Positions 6,152 to 13,350 of a stretch of 22,001 nt of DNA are shown piece after piece; position 1 is the stretch's first letter, and the number at the start of each line of letters is the position of its first letter. Origin of the DNA: Candidatus Phaeomarinibacter sp. (GTDB lineage Bacteria > Pseudomonadota > Alphaproteobacteria > CGMCC-115125); assembly GCA_028279995.1 (NCBI GenBank), contig JANQMQ010000578.1, positions 1 through 22,001 of the forward strand. Reading direction: 5' to 3'. The notes below the pieces were generated by a model that did not search any database, was not told the DNA's origin, and saw only the letters and a program-made list of their open reading frames with translations. A program made the translations under genes and the position numbers.

Positions 6152-8708
6152 CAGTCAGAATAGCTTGGATGCGGGAGCGCCGTTGTACGGCATCTGATGC
6201 TGCAACAGGTACGTGTTTTACCGTGGTGCTATATCCATAGAGCGTCGCGTGACGCGCTGGTGTGATTGCGGAGAGCTTGTCGAGTTCCTCGACAAGTGCC
6301 TGCGGTGAAAGCAGGCTGACCTGTGATTGAAGCGCGGTTGGGAGGCCCTTGCTTAAGTCGCCGAGGTGACCCTCATCAGGCGCGGTAATCCAAATGGTAG
6401 TGTAGCCCGCCTTCAGGCACTTCTCAATATTGTGCGCCTCTTGGTCGGGTGAAGTGGTCGCTGATACCTCGCAGGCGATACGCAAGTCACCTTTGGTGAG
6501 TGACACGTCAACGCTCCCGGCCCCATCAAGAACGGGCTGTTCAATCGCGGCATGAAAACCCCGCGCCTGGGCCTCCCGTTTGATCTCCTCTTGGAGATCG
6601 CGGTGGCTGGGTGTGTCAGATGGTTGACCTTGAGGTGTTGCATTTTCAGGTGTCACTTCGTTGGAGTTGTATCCAACGCGCTCTCTATTGCGAGCCAGCA
6701 CCAGTGCGCGCGTTGTTGCGCCCAGTCTCGGCTGCGCTTCAAAGTAGCCAAGTGGTATCGATGCGGCGAGCGCTCTGGTTGTGAGGTTACGCACTGAAAG
6801 CGCAAATTGAGAAAAGGCTTCCTGTTTGCGCATTCCCAGAAGCATGTCGGGAGTGGTGCGCATGTCCGGCGCGAGTGCCCGTGCGTCAGCTTCGGTCACA
6901 CCGCCGGCCAGTTTGATTGTGGTATTGCCCATGAAGATGGCGCGTAAGCGGGGAGAGAGCTGGGCCAGGTTCTGATGGGCCAGCGTCATAGCGCAGCGGT
7001 ACTTACGCACGGCGGTAAGCATCGTCTCAACGGTGTCATCGAAATAGGCTTGCGCCTCATCGACATAGAGAAATGTGGGTGTGCGGTCGGCCTCGGGGAT
7101 TGCACCTCGCTCGGTAATCGCATGTTCGATAAGGGCGAGCATAAAGCGGCCGAAGATTGCCGAGCCTTCGTCTTTGAGTAGCGCCTTGTTGGTGTCGATG
7201 AGAATGATGCTGCCGTTGTTCAGCGCCTCGAAGAGGTCGAGCTTTGACGCGGGCGCGGAGAACAGCCGATCAAACGTCGGAATTGAGAGCACGGTATAGA
7301 GGCGTGTTTTGATCTGCTGGCGCGTCGCCTTGAACCCACCTTTGGTAAACTCTTCTTCAAAGAACCGTCGTGCTGTTGGGTCAAGCGCATTGATGTGGCG
7401 TGCAAAGGGCGCGGGATCATCCATTAGATCGATGAGTGTGTGAATCGTCGCCCCTTCAATGGTGAGCATCAGCCGCGCGAGATAACGAAACACCGCCCCC
7501 TGCCGTGCGGTGAGTTCGGCACCTAGGAGTGCACCGAAGAAGCGGCCATAGATATCGACGAGGGCATTGAAGGCGAGTTCGCGCTGCTCCGGGGTGTATT
7601 CCTCTAAACGCGCAAGCCCTGGATCGAAGAGATTGAGTGCCGGTGGACGTTCAATATCGGAAGGGTCGATATAGATGAGCCGCTCAGCCAGGGCATTTTC
7701 TGCCTCCGGATCAAAGTGCGCGCTGTTGAGGATCGTTTGGATGAGGGTGCTGTGGCTGTCGATGACGACAACAGAACAGTTCGTATGTCGGGCTGCATCA
7801 AGGTCGTGGCTCAAGAGGTATTGCAGGCATTGTGTCTTGCCGTGGCCGGTACCGCCGAGAATGTGGCAATGTTCAAAGCGCGTACGCTCGTTGATGACGA
7901 TAGGCACTTTGCAATTGAACAGGTGCTCGAAAGCTGTGCCGCCAAGATAGCGCTCGATCAGTTCCGAGGGCGATACGTCTGTTGCTTGTTTCGGTAAGCG
8001 TCGCTTCTTTGGTGGATTAGGATTGCCGGGCACACCGTCTGAGGCGATGAAGATGTTGTATTCAATACGCGACTGAAGGTTCGCCGTAATGCCATGGGCT
8101 TCGCACTCTGACACAAAGGGGAGGTGCATCAGTGTTTCGATGATCTCCGGCAGATCGTCCAAGCTGTCACAGAGTGATGTCTCAAATGACAGCGCGGTGT
8201 CGTCCAGAGTGCATGACGTCACAAGGCTCGGGTGTTGGGTGAGAATTGGAGCAACACCCGCTGATACCATGGTGCTCAGTGCATAAAGCGCCTCATTCAA
8301 ATTGCTCAGCAGGTTGATCCGCTGTTGTGTTTGATCCTCAAGCTCCCATAGAGCCGATCGCCGTAGCCCGGTACTGTCGCTCTTGTAATCCGGCAAGGCG
8401 AAGCACTGTTCGCTTTCAATAAGTGTCGAGAAGCATGCGACCAGAGGGCGAAAGAAGGGTGCCTCCCTCACATCCGTGTCCGATGAAGCGTATGTCTTGA
8501 GAACATACGTCGCCAACACCTCGCACAGAGCGGACCGTGCATTCGGCCGATCCATACCTGCATCGTGCAATAGTGTCCGGACGCGATCCCGCAGATGCTC
8601 AACCTGCCGGGCTTCCCGTGACAAACTTAGATGCGACAGGCTCTTCTTAAGATGAGCGCCGATACGCTGGGGAATGTCCCAGCCGCGGTATATCGGCCCC
8701 TCAGCCAA
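6138..8708 (-). CDS. HerA/VirD4-like ATPase with degenerate PD-(D/E)XK-like tail
   Basis: About 856 residues. The ATPase core has Walker A GGTGHGKT near residues 285-292, Walker B TFLYVDEAQAYF near 544-555 and an AHQNLAQL sensor segment, as in HerA/FtsK/TraD-type hexameric DNA pumps. The first 230 residues are helical and unassigned. The tail near 725-800 (GSVDVSLTKGDLRIACEVS) resembles a PD-(D/E)XK fold with Asp734 and Glu747, but has Ser where the catalytic Lys is expected. The start is uncertain. The frame is open to 8915 but would overlap the upstream gene by over 200 bp, so I prefer TTG at 8708, which overlaps its stop by 8 bp. ATG at 8555 is the alternative. No relaxase or type IV secretion genes are nearby. 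Confidence 0.82.
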   Translation of the reverse strand: MAEGPIYRGWDIPQRIGAHLKKSLSHLSLSREARQVEHLRDRVRTLLHDAGMDRPNARSALCEVLATYVLKTYASSDTDVREAPFFRPLVACFSTLIESEQCFALPDYKSDSTGLRRSALWELEDQTQQRINLLSNLNEALYALSTMVSAGVAPILTQHPSLVTSCTLDDTALSFETSLCDSLDDLPEIIETLMHLPFVSECEAHGITANLQSRIEYNIFIASDGVPGNPNPPKKRRLPKQATDVSPSELIERYLGGTAFEHLFNCKVPIVINERTRFEHCHILGGTGHGKTQCLQYLLSHDLDAARHTNCSVVVIDSHSTLIQTILNSAHFDPEAENALAERLIYIDPSDIERPPALNLFDPGLARLEEYTPEQRELAFNALVDIYGRFFGALLGAELTARQGAVFRYLARLMLTIEGATIHTLIDLMDDPAPFARHINALDPTARRFFEEEFTKGGFKATRQQIKTRLYTVLSIPTFDRLFSAPASKLDLFEALNNGSIILIDTNKALLKDEGSAIFGRFMLALIEHAITERGAIPEADRTPTFLYVDEAQAYFDDTVETMLTAVRKYRCAMTLAHQNLAQLSPRLRAIFMGNTTIKLAGGVTEADARALAPDMRTTPDMLLGMRKQEAFSQFALSVRNLTTRALAASIPLGYFEAQPRLGATTRALVLARNRERVGYNSNEVTPENATPQGQPSDTPSHRDLQEEIKREAQARGFHAAIEQPVLDGAGSVDVSLTKGDLRIACEVSATTSPDQEAHNIEKCLKAGYTTIWITAPDEGHLGDLSKGLPTALQSQVSLLSPQALVEELDKLSAITPARHATLYGYSTTVKHVPVAASDAVQRRSRIQAILTDADG

Positions 8709-9252
8709 TACTGTTGCGCAGCACGAAGAGCTTAGCTGCTGCTTTGTCCAACGGCTGGATTGGCACCGCTTCTCGGTCATCCCAGTGCTTCGCGCTTTCA
8801 AGTACCTGCCGCAGATACTCGCCAGCACCTTCCAGGAAGGCTTCCTTTTGGATGAGGTCGACGATGCTCTCGCAGTAGAAGCTGCGTCCGCCGTTGAGGA
8901 GATCACGCACGACAATGCGTTCGCGCAGCGCTCTGAAATACACCACCGTCATGGTCACGGCGGTGAGGATTGCAACCATGAGTGCAAATGCCCAGTTGGT
9001 GAGAAACCAGAACAAGAGAAACACCGCAATCCCTAGCGCAAGTGCCGGGCGCAGGGCTTTTCCGATGTCCTCGGCTAGGCCAGAGCTTACGAGTACGGCA
9101 TTGGCTAAGTCGTAGGTGCGCATCAGGCGCTCTTCTTCATCGTCAAGCTCCAGCTCCGCGCCGAGCTTAAAGACCACCCCTCTGCCGATGCGTAGGGGAA
9201 CAAGGGACAACCCGTTTATGTGGGTCTGACTTCTCTCGAGCAACAAATTCAT
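8701..9252 (-). CDS. Two-helix membrane protein, first gene of the HerA operon
   Basis: A 183-residue protein of unknown family. It has a 65-residue polar N-terminal part with an acidic run (ELELDDEEERLM). Two adjacent hydrophobic helices follow near residues 70-108 (LALGIAVFLLFWFLTNWAF and ALMVAILTAVTMTVVYF), then a soluble helical C-terminal part of about 75 residues. A GGGGT site lies six bases before the ATG. Its stop codon overlaps the proposed start of the HerA-like gene, so the two are coupled. The shape, a central hairpin of two membrane helices, recalls membrane anchors and SLATT-type effectors, but I see no motif that places it in either family. Confidence 0.75.
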   Translation of the reverse strand: MNLLLERSQTHINGLSLVPLRIGRGVVFKLGAELELDDEEERLMRTYDLANAVLVSSGLAEDIGKALRPALALGIAVFLLFWFLTNWAFALMVAILTAVTMTVVYFRALRERIVVRDLLNGGRSFYCESIVDLIQKEAFLEGAGEYLRQVLESAKHWDDREAVPIQPLDKAAAKLFVLRNSIG

Positions 9253-9547
9253 GTGTGCACCCCGATCTGCCGTCAGGTTAGGACAATACTTCTTACTCTT
9301 TTTGGATAAAACTAATTTGCGTTATCAAGATAACACGATTCCGTGGACCAGAAATCAGTTTTGGGATGCGTTTGAGAGGACAGCGTAAAGGTAAGTTTGG
9401 AATAGCTTATGATGCCCGTTTTAAGGAGGGCGTCAGAAGCTGGCGCCTTAGGAAACTGGGTTAGGAAGTCGCCATAGTCCCTTGTGCTCAAACACGGATT
9501 CTCCGTTTTTGGTAGAATTGGCGCATTAGTAATTCAACCAACGACGT
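9253..9547. other. Divergent intergenic region with regulatory signals
   Basis: This 295-bp AT-richer stretch separates the leftward HerA operon from a rightward small gene and probably carries the promoters of both. It holds a palindrome at 9321-9334. It also has a small possible hairpin ACGGA-TTC-TCCGT followed by five Ts at 9494-9510, a weak terminator-like element on the plus strand. A 32-codon basic frame (9366-9464) starts with ATG but has no clear ribosome-binding site, so I do not call it a gene. Confidence 0.5.
9321..9334. promoter_or_regulatory. Palindrome, possible operator
   Basis: GTTATCAAGATAAC is an inverted repeat with perfect 6-base arms and a 2-base centre. It lies about 70 bp before the membrane-protein gene, in the region that should carry the HerA operon promoter. 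The small AlpA-like protein is one candidate binder, by inference only. Confidence 0.35.
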
Positions 9548-9883
9548 ATGTTCAAAAAAGAGAGATTTGACCAAAGGAGCGAAGTAGAAGAGGCGCCAAG
9601 GGACCATCTCGCGTGTGAGGAAATGGTCGCGAGGGCTGTAGATGTCCTCGAAGACAGGGTTTTGAAGTTAAACCGCGCAAACCTTCGCCGGGTCGGCACA
9701 GACGTGTCAGCAATGGACCCGACTAAGCTTCGACTATCGGATTTAGCCGAATTGATTGTGCAGTATGAAGTCCAGGCAGATTACGCACGGACGGAGCGCA
9801 ACCAGCTCATTGCTGAACTTGATGCGAAACGAATGAAAGTTATCGAGAGCATTAGCGCTGAGATCTATCGCTCGATAGCATAG
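9548..9883 (+). CDS. Small helical hypothetical protein
   Basis: A 111-residue charged protein that I do not recognise. Its composition (many Glu, Arg, Ala and Leu at heptad-like spacing, for example LAELIVQYEVQADYARTERNQ cut short here at the helix core) suggests a mostly helical or coiled-coil fold without membrane segments. No strong ribosome-binding site precedes the ATG. Codon use looks like that of its neighbours, and the frame is open over its full length. Its last 30 bases overlap the opposite-strand HerA remnant, so the C-terminus may have been altered by that rearrangement. It could be a module-1 accessory or a chance frame. Confidence 0.5.
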   Translation: MFKKERFDQRSEVEEAPRDHLACEEMVARAVDVLEDRVLKLNRANLRRVGTDVSAMDPTKLRLSDLAELIVQYEVQADYARTERNQLIAELDAKRMKVIESISAEIYRSIA

Positions 9884-10002
9884 ATAATTCGTTGCTCGGC
9901 ACCACAGTTCCACTAAACGGCACTGACGGGTTTCCGTCGATCAGGGGCTTCAGCACCACATCGTAATTGTACAGGTTGAGCAAGTCCTCACGGTCAAAGC
10001 TA
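9852..10002 (-). pseudogene. 3'-end remnant of a HerA-like ATPase gene
   Basis: Read leftward, this stretch encodes FDREDLLNLYNYDVVLK, then PLIDGNPSVPFSG and a tail of about 20 residues ending in TAA. It aligns without gaps to the last 50 or so residues of the HerA-like protein at 13351-14556, which has FDRTDLLNLHNYDVVLK and LLIDGNPSVPFSG. The tails even have the same length. A stop lies in frame just upstream (TGA near 10023), and the ATPase core is missing. At DNA level 9910-10000 matches 13409-13499 with 12 mismatches in 91. It is the remains of a diverged relative or paralogue. Confidence 0.8.
9910..10000. repeat. Left copy of a 91-bp direct repeat flanking the TIR/SLOG cassette
   Basis: Ungapped match to 13409-13499 in the same orientation, 79 of 91 bases identical by eye. 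It is part of the HerA 3'-end remnant. Confidence 0.8.
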
Positions 10003-10038
10003 GATCGCCAATTGTATTCTCAAACCGGGCTTACGGAT

Positions 10039-10054
10039 CTGCCGTGTTCGGCAG
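10039..10054 (-). terminator. Small hairpin after the leftward TIR gene
   Basis: CTGCCG-TGTT-CGGCAG is a perfect 6-bp stem with a tetraloop, about 60 bases beyond the stop of the leftward TIR-like gene. There is no T-tract, so terminator function is doubtful. Confidence 0.25.
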
Positions 10055-10111
10055 CTATGAGTATAGCGTACCTTCTGCCGCGCTTCCGTTGGAGGCTTGT
10101 AAACTGGTGCT

Positions 10112-10708
10112 CTATGACAAGAGTTGTTTCAGGTTATCCCAGTTCCAACGGTACAACCTTCCTGCATTTGGCACAGCGGTATAGCCGCCATTTCGATATC
10201 CAATAACTTGTACAATTTGTTTATCTAGATCGCGAGCCATCTGTACTTCTTTGAGAACGCCCTGAGCTTTGTGCGTATTTGGTCCTACCATAACAAGCAC
10301 AATATCTGATCGAGCAATTGCTGAATGCGCTTTTGTCTCCCAATTCTGCTCCGGCGCTGCTTCCTTTAATGAATGGTCGATTATCTCGAAAGGCGAATCC
10401 GAGAGACGGGCTTGTCCAATAACGAAATCCTTTAGCCGCCTGTCATTGTCATAGTCGAAGCTGACAAAAACACGTTTCTTTCTACTCATGTTCTCCTCTC
10501 GAATTTCGTTGGTAAGGTAACCCACTACTCCCCCGGCAAGAGTTCCGCCGATACCAGGTAACAGCGCATGCCCGACTACGGCGCCCAGTGCAGTAAGAGC
10601 CATTGCTTCTGGCGCGACATAATCTGCATGTTGTCGGCAGTATTTGCTTTCAGTTTGTGCTGCATTGCGGCATCGCCGGCCAAATTTTGTTTGCGCTCTA
10701 CACTGCAT
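10112..10708 (-). CDS. Zinc-finger / glycine-zipper / TIR-like (DUF1863) protein
   Basis: A 198-residue protein with three parts. Residues 3-27 carry Cys3, Cys13, Cys24 and His27 in the pattern CRAQTKxGxxCRNAA..YCRQH, like the small zinc finger of DUF5763-type proteins. Residues 38-65 are hydrophobic and glycine-rich (GAVVGHALLPGIGGTLAGG), a glycine-zipper membrane segment. Residues 78-190 form a ThsB-like TIR fold: VFVSFDYDND, IARSDIVLVMVGPNT, then LKEVQMARD with Glu154 at the usual catalytic-Glu position. A strong GAGAGGAG site precedes an internal ATG at 10489 (Met74), which could yield a 125-residue TIR-only product. It is divergent from the TIR/SLOG operon and shares its promoter region. 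An effector role is inferred. Confidence 0.78.
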   Translation of the reverse strand: MQCRAQTKFGRRCRNAAQTESKYCRQHADYVAPEAMALTALGAVVGHALLPGIGGTLAGGVVGYLTNEIREENMSRKKRVFVSFDYDNDRRLKDFVIGQARLSDSPFEIIDHSLKEAAPEQNWETKAHSAIARSDIVLVMVGPNTHKAQGVLKEVQMARDLDKQIVQVIGYRNGGYTAVPNAGRLYRWNWDNLKQLLS

Positions 10709-10804
10709 AAGGTAATTCTATCGAGCAGTACCAAGTTATTGACTGCATTAGTTCCAATAAAGAACGCTATTCTATCTCTATAGTTAGTCTACGGAGGCGT
10801 GATT
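10709..10804. promoter_or_regulatory. Divergent promoter region of the TIR cassette
   Basis: About 96 AT-rich bases lie between the leftward TIR-like gene and the rightward TIR operon and must hold both start signals. The rightward gene has a clear GGAGG at 10793-10797. Individual -35/-10 boxes are not clear enough to name. Confidence 0.5.
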
Positions 10805-11296
10805 ATGGCGCGCAAGGTATTTTTTAGTTTTCACTATAAGCCCGATGTTTGGCGAGTTTCCCAGGTTCGCAACATCGGCGCAATTGAAGGTAATAAGCCT
10901 GCTTCTGATAATGACTGGGAAGAGGTTACATCCGGTGGTGACACCAAGATTAAGAATTGGATCGAGGATCAATTGTCTGGTCGATCATGCGCCGTGGTGT
11001 TGATTGGTGAGAACACGGCAGGTCGTAAGTGGATTAAGCATGAAATAGAGCGTGCTTGGGATCTTAAAAAGGGGGTGTTCGGAGTATTTATCCACAGGCT
11101 AAAGAATAATGCTGAGGAAACGTCCTCAAAAGGCCGCAATCCTTTTGAAGATCTTTATGTAGGTAGTACTCGGATGGATAGTATAGTGAAGGTATATGAT
11201 CCCCCTTACATCACAAGCACAAATGTATATGGCCATATAAAAGACAACATCGAAGACTGGATCGAGAAAGCGATTGAAATCCGCAGTAAGCACTGA
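10805..11296 (+). CDS. ThsB-like TIR domain protein (DUF1863)
   Basis: A 163-residue single-domain protein of the Thoeris ThsB/DUF1863 type. The fold starts with RKVFFSFHYKPDVWR and continues with CAVVLIGENT. It then has the family hallmark RKWIKHEIERAW, in which Glu80 is the likely NAD-cleaving residue, and closes with GVFGVFIHRL and NPFEDLYV. Known ThsB proteins sense infection and use NAD+ to make a cyclic or conjugated ADP-ribose signal. Whether this one does so is inferred. The ATG at 10805 is chosen because GGAGG lies seven bases upstream; a GTG at 10799 is the alternative. It leads the TIR-TIR-SLOG operon, 40 bp before the next gene. GC content here is visibly lower than in the core genes. 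Confidence 0.85.
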   Translation: MARKVFFSFHYKPDVWRVSQVRNIGAIEGNKPASDNDWEEVTSGGDTKIKNWIEDQLSGRSCAVVLIGENTAGRKWIKHEIERAWDLKKGVFGVFIHRLKNNAEETSSKGRNPFEDLYVGSTRMDSIVKVYDPPYITSTNVYGHIKDNIEDWIEKAIEIRSKH

Positions 11297-11336
11297 AGTT
11301 AGGACGTAGCTTTTAGTCAGATAGGTCAGGTGCTAA

Positions 11337-12500
11337 ATGAGCGAGTACGAGCTTGCGATACTGGGCGATGCCGATCATGCATTGCGCCAGAATTTGACCG
11401 AGGTTATTAGAGAAAAAACTGCTCAATTTCAGCTCCCCTCAGCGGACGCGGTTCGTGTCCATGATGCTGTATCAATAGAAAGCAGAGCCAAGCATGCTGC
11501 GTTTGCGGCAGTCTATTTCGGTGGCGATCCCCAATTGGATCGTGCCGTTGTCGATGATTTAGTTGGCAAGAAGCTCCCGATAATACCTACCGTATCTAAC
11601 GACGTTGATTTTACGGCTTCAGTACCGCCGTCTCTCCGTCCGATTAATGGCCTCATTCGAAATCCTGACATTGATGAGAATGAACAAGTCGCTAATACTT
11701 TGCTGGAGGCGCTTGGGTTGCTGCGCAAACAACGCCGATCTTTTATCAGCTATCGACGGTCTGAAGCGCGAGAAGCGGCTCTTCAATTGTACGACCTTCT
11801 TTCGGAACGCCACTACGACGCATTCTTAGACACCCATGGAGTCCCAATAGCAGAGCCGTTCCAGGACGTGTTGTGGCATCGGCTCTGTGACTCTGATTTT
11901 CTGCTGATGCTTGATACCCCGTCATATTTTCAAAGCCGTTGGACAACAGAGGAGTTTGGAAAAGCAACAGCACACGGAATGATGATGGTACGCGTAGTGT
12001 GGCCCAATCACACACCAGAACAGGCCACAAGCTTCGCTCAAACCATCAACTTGAACAATGCGGATATCTCTGGGGCGCATGGTCGGCTTAGCGATAAGGC
12101 GACTGCACAGATACTCTCTTCGGTGGAACGGGTACGGAGTGAAAGCGTAGGACATCGCTATAAGCTACTGGCGGGAAAGCTGGGGATTGCGGTCAAGAGC
12201 ATTGGTGGAGAGTTCGAGGGGGTTGGAGCACATCGTGCGATGTCGCTTCGATTGCCCGATCAGAGCAAAGTCTGGGCCTATCCAGTTGTCGGCGTTCCGA
12301 CGGCTGAAGTCATGAACGATATTTCAGACAAGGCGGAAGGTGCTCAACAAAACGGTGTGCCAATCCTAGTGTACGATGAGATCGGGCTGAAGGAGACTTG
12401 GCGCCAGCATCTAAAATGGCTCGATAGCAATTTGGACGCGGTCAAGGCAATTCGAGTTCATGAAGCCGCCTCGGCGCTTGCAAGCCTGGAGGACGCGTGA
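11337..12500 (+). CDS. TIR domain protein with flanking unassigned domains
   Basis: A 387-residue protein. The central TIR domain spans about 133-255: RRSFISYRRSEA (box 1), YDAFLDTHGVPIAEPF, DSDFLLMLDTPSYF and SRWTTEEFGKA, where Glu205 fits the catalytic glutamate of NAD-cleaving TIRs. The first 125 residues look like an alpha/beta domain, possibly a degenerate TIR-like or receiver-like fold (AAFAAVYFGGDPQLDRA, KKLPIIPTVS). Residues 265-387 form another alpha/beta domain (KVWAYPVVGVPTAEVM, GVPILVYDEIG) that I cannot assign. The ATG follows an AGGT site. The stop overlaps the start of the SLOG gene by one base (TGATG), so the two are coupled. Confidence 0.85.
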   Translation: MSEYELAILGDADHALRQNLTEVIREKTAQFQLPSADAVRVHDAVSIESRAKHAAFAAVYFGGDPQLDRAVVDDLVGKKLPIIPTVSNDVDFTASVPPSLRPINGLIRNPDIDENEQVANTLLEALGLLRKQRRSFISYRRSEAREAALQLYDLLSERHYDAFLDTHGVPIAEPFQDVLWHRLCDSDFLLMLDTPSYFQSRWTTEEFGKATAHGMMMVRVVWPNHTPEQATSFAQTINLNNADISGAHGRLSDKATAQILSSVERVRSESVGHRYKLLAGKLGIAVKSIGGEFEGVGAHRAMSLRLPDQSKVWAYPVVGVPTAEVMNDISDKAEGAQQNGVPILVYDEIGLKETWRQHLKWLDSNLDAVKAIRVHEAASALASLEDA

Positions 12501-13114
12501 TGACAAAACTAGATGCTGTATTTTTGTCCGCGAGTGTACCCGACCCCATCAAAGAGCCTGAGTACGCTGCGACTGCCCATGTGCCTGCAATTTCTGCAGC
12601 TGTGTCAGCTTTGGTGTTCGTTGTGCTTGGACGGCGTCATCTAATTTGGGGTGGGCATCCTGCCATTACGCCAATGATTGCCTTGGCTGCGGAACAGCTC
12701 GGTGTGTCTTACTCACGCTCTGTGACCGTCTATCAGTCTCGCTATTTCGAAGACGAGTTACCTGAAGCCAATGCACAGTTTCCGAATGTGATCCTTACCG
12801 CCTCCGTCAACAAAGACAGGAAAGAAAGCCTCGCTCTTATGAGAGATGAGATGCTCAGGAAGAACCAGTATCTGGCCGGGGTTTTCATCGGTGGCATGAC
12901 TGGGATTATTGATGAGTTCAGACTATTTCGAGAGTGGCAACCCAATGCCACGACCGTGCCGGTGTTCTCAACAGGCGGTGCGGTCTTGGAACTGGCTCAA
13001 GAAACAGAAGATCCTGACAATGAGCTGCGGTCCAACTTTGATTATGTGGACTTGTTTCACAAAAAGCTTGATATACGCATTGATGAGCCGCGTGAGCGCA
13101 TTTCGCGTGGATGA
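12500..13114 (+). CDS. SLOG-superfamily nucleotide-sensor-like protein
   Basis: A 204-residue Rossmann-like protein with SLOG/LOG-type ligand-pocket motifs: VFLSASVPDP at residues 8-17, GGHPAIT at 51-57, YQSRYFEDELP near 78-88, GGMTGIIDE at 131-139 and VFSTGG at 155-160. SLOG domains bind nucleotide-derived molecules. In ThsA the SLOG part senses the ADP-ribose signal made by ThsB. Here no SIR2, macro or transmembrane effector is fused to it. GGAGG lies seven bases before the ATG, which overlaps the TIR stop codon, so equimolar expression with the TIR protein is likely. A role as sensor, regulator or scaffold for TIR-made signals is inferred from the family and the gene order. Confidence 0.8.
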   Translation: MTKLDAVFLSASVPDPIKEPEYAATAHVPAISAAVSALVFVVLGRRHLIWGGHPAITPMIALAAEQLGVSYSRSVTVYQSRYFEDELPEANAQFPNVILTASVNKDRKESLALMRDEMLRKNQYLAGVFIGGMTGIIDEFRLFREWQPNATTVPVFSTGGAVLELAQETEDPDNELRSNFDYVDLFHKKLDIRIDEPRERISRG

Positions 13115-13350
13115 TTTGACACAACTACCTCGAACAGTAGTCCGCCGATAGAGTTCGATGTCGTATGCTCTATCCGTTGCACCACAGCTACATCCCATAC
13201 AGCGCTTGGAACGCACAGACATATACCAGGGCACCAAAGATATTCGGACAAGAAGACTGAGGTGCACCTATGCGGTGCATCTCTCAAACATATCGGATGA
13301 TGAAGTGATTGCTGAGCTTGAAGCGGAAGGAATTGGACTCACAGAGTGTG
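13115..13350. other. Convergent intergenic stretch after the SLOG gene
   Basis: This 236-bp gap lies between the SLOG stop and the HerA stop. A 74-codon rightward frame (13158-13382) begins with ATG and ends in a plausible-looking segment (DDEVIAELEAEGIGLTE). It lacks a ribosome-binding site and runs 32 bases into the opposite HerA gene. I treat it as unlikely to be a gene, or as the tail of a lost one. No terminator hairpin is evident. Confidence 0.35.

Noticed and set aside
8709..8915. Extension of the HerA-like gene to an ATG at 8915.
   Set aside because: It would overlap the coding region of the membrane protein by more than 200 bp, and the extra residues are Ser/Arg-rich shadow sequence.
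11088..11096. A single TTATCCACA DnaA box.
   Set aside because: It lies inside the ThsB-like coding region, and an isolated 9-mer is expected by chance.
10112..13114. A canonical type I or type II Thoeris locus.
   Set aside because: No protein combines SIR2 with SLOG or macro with membrane helices, so the ThsA component is missing. Only a Thoeris-like label is justified.
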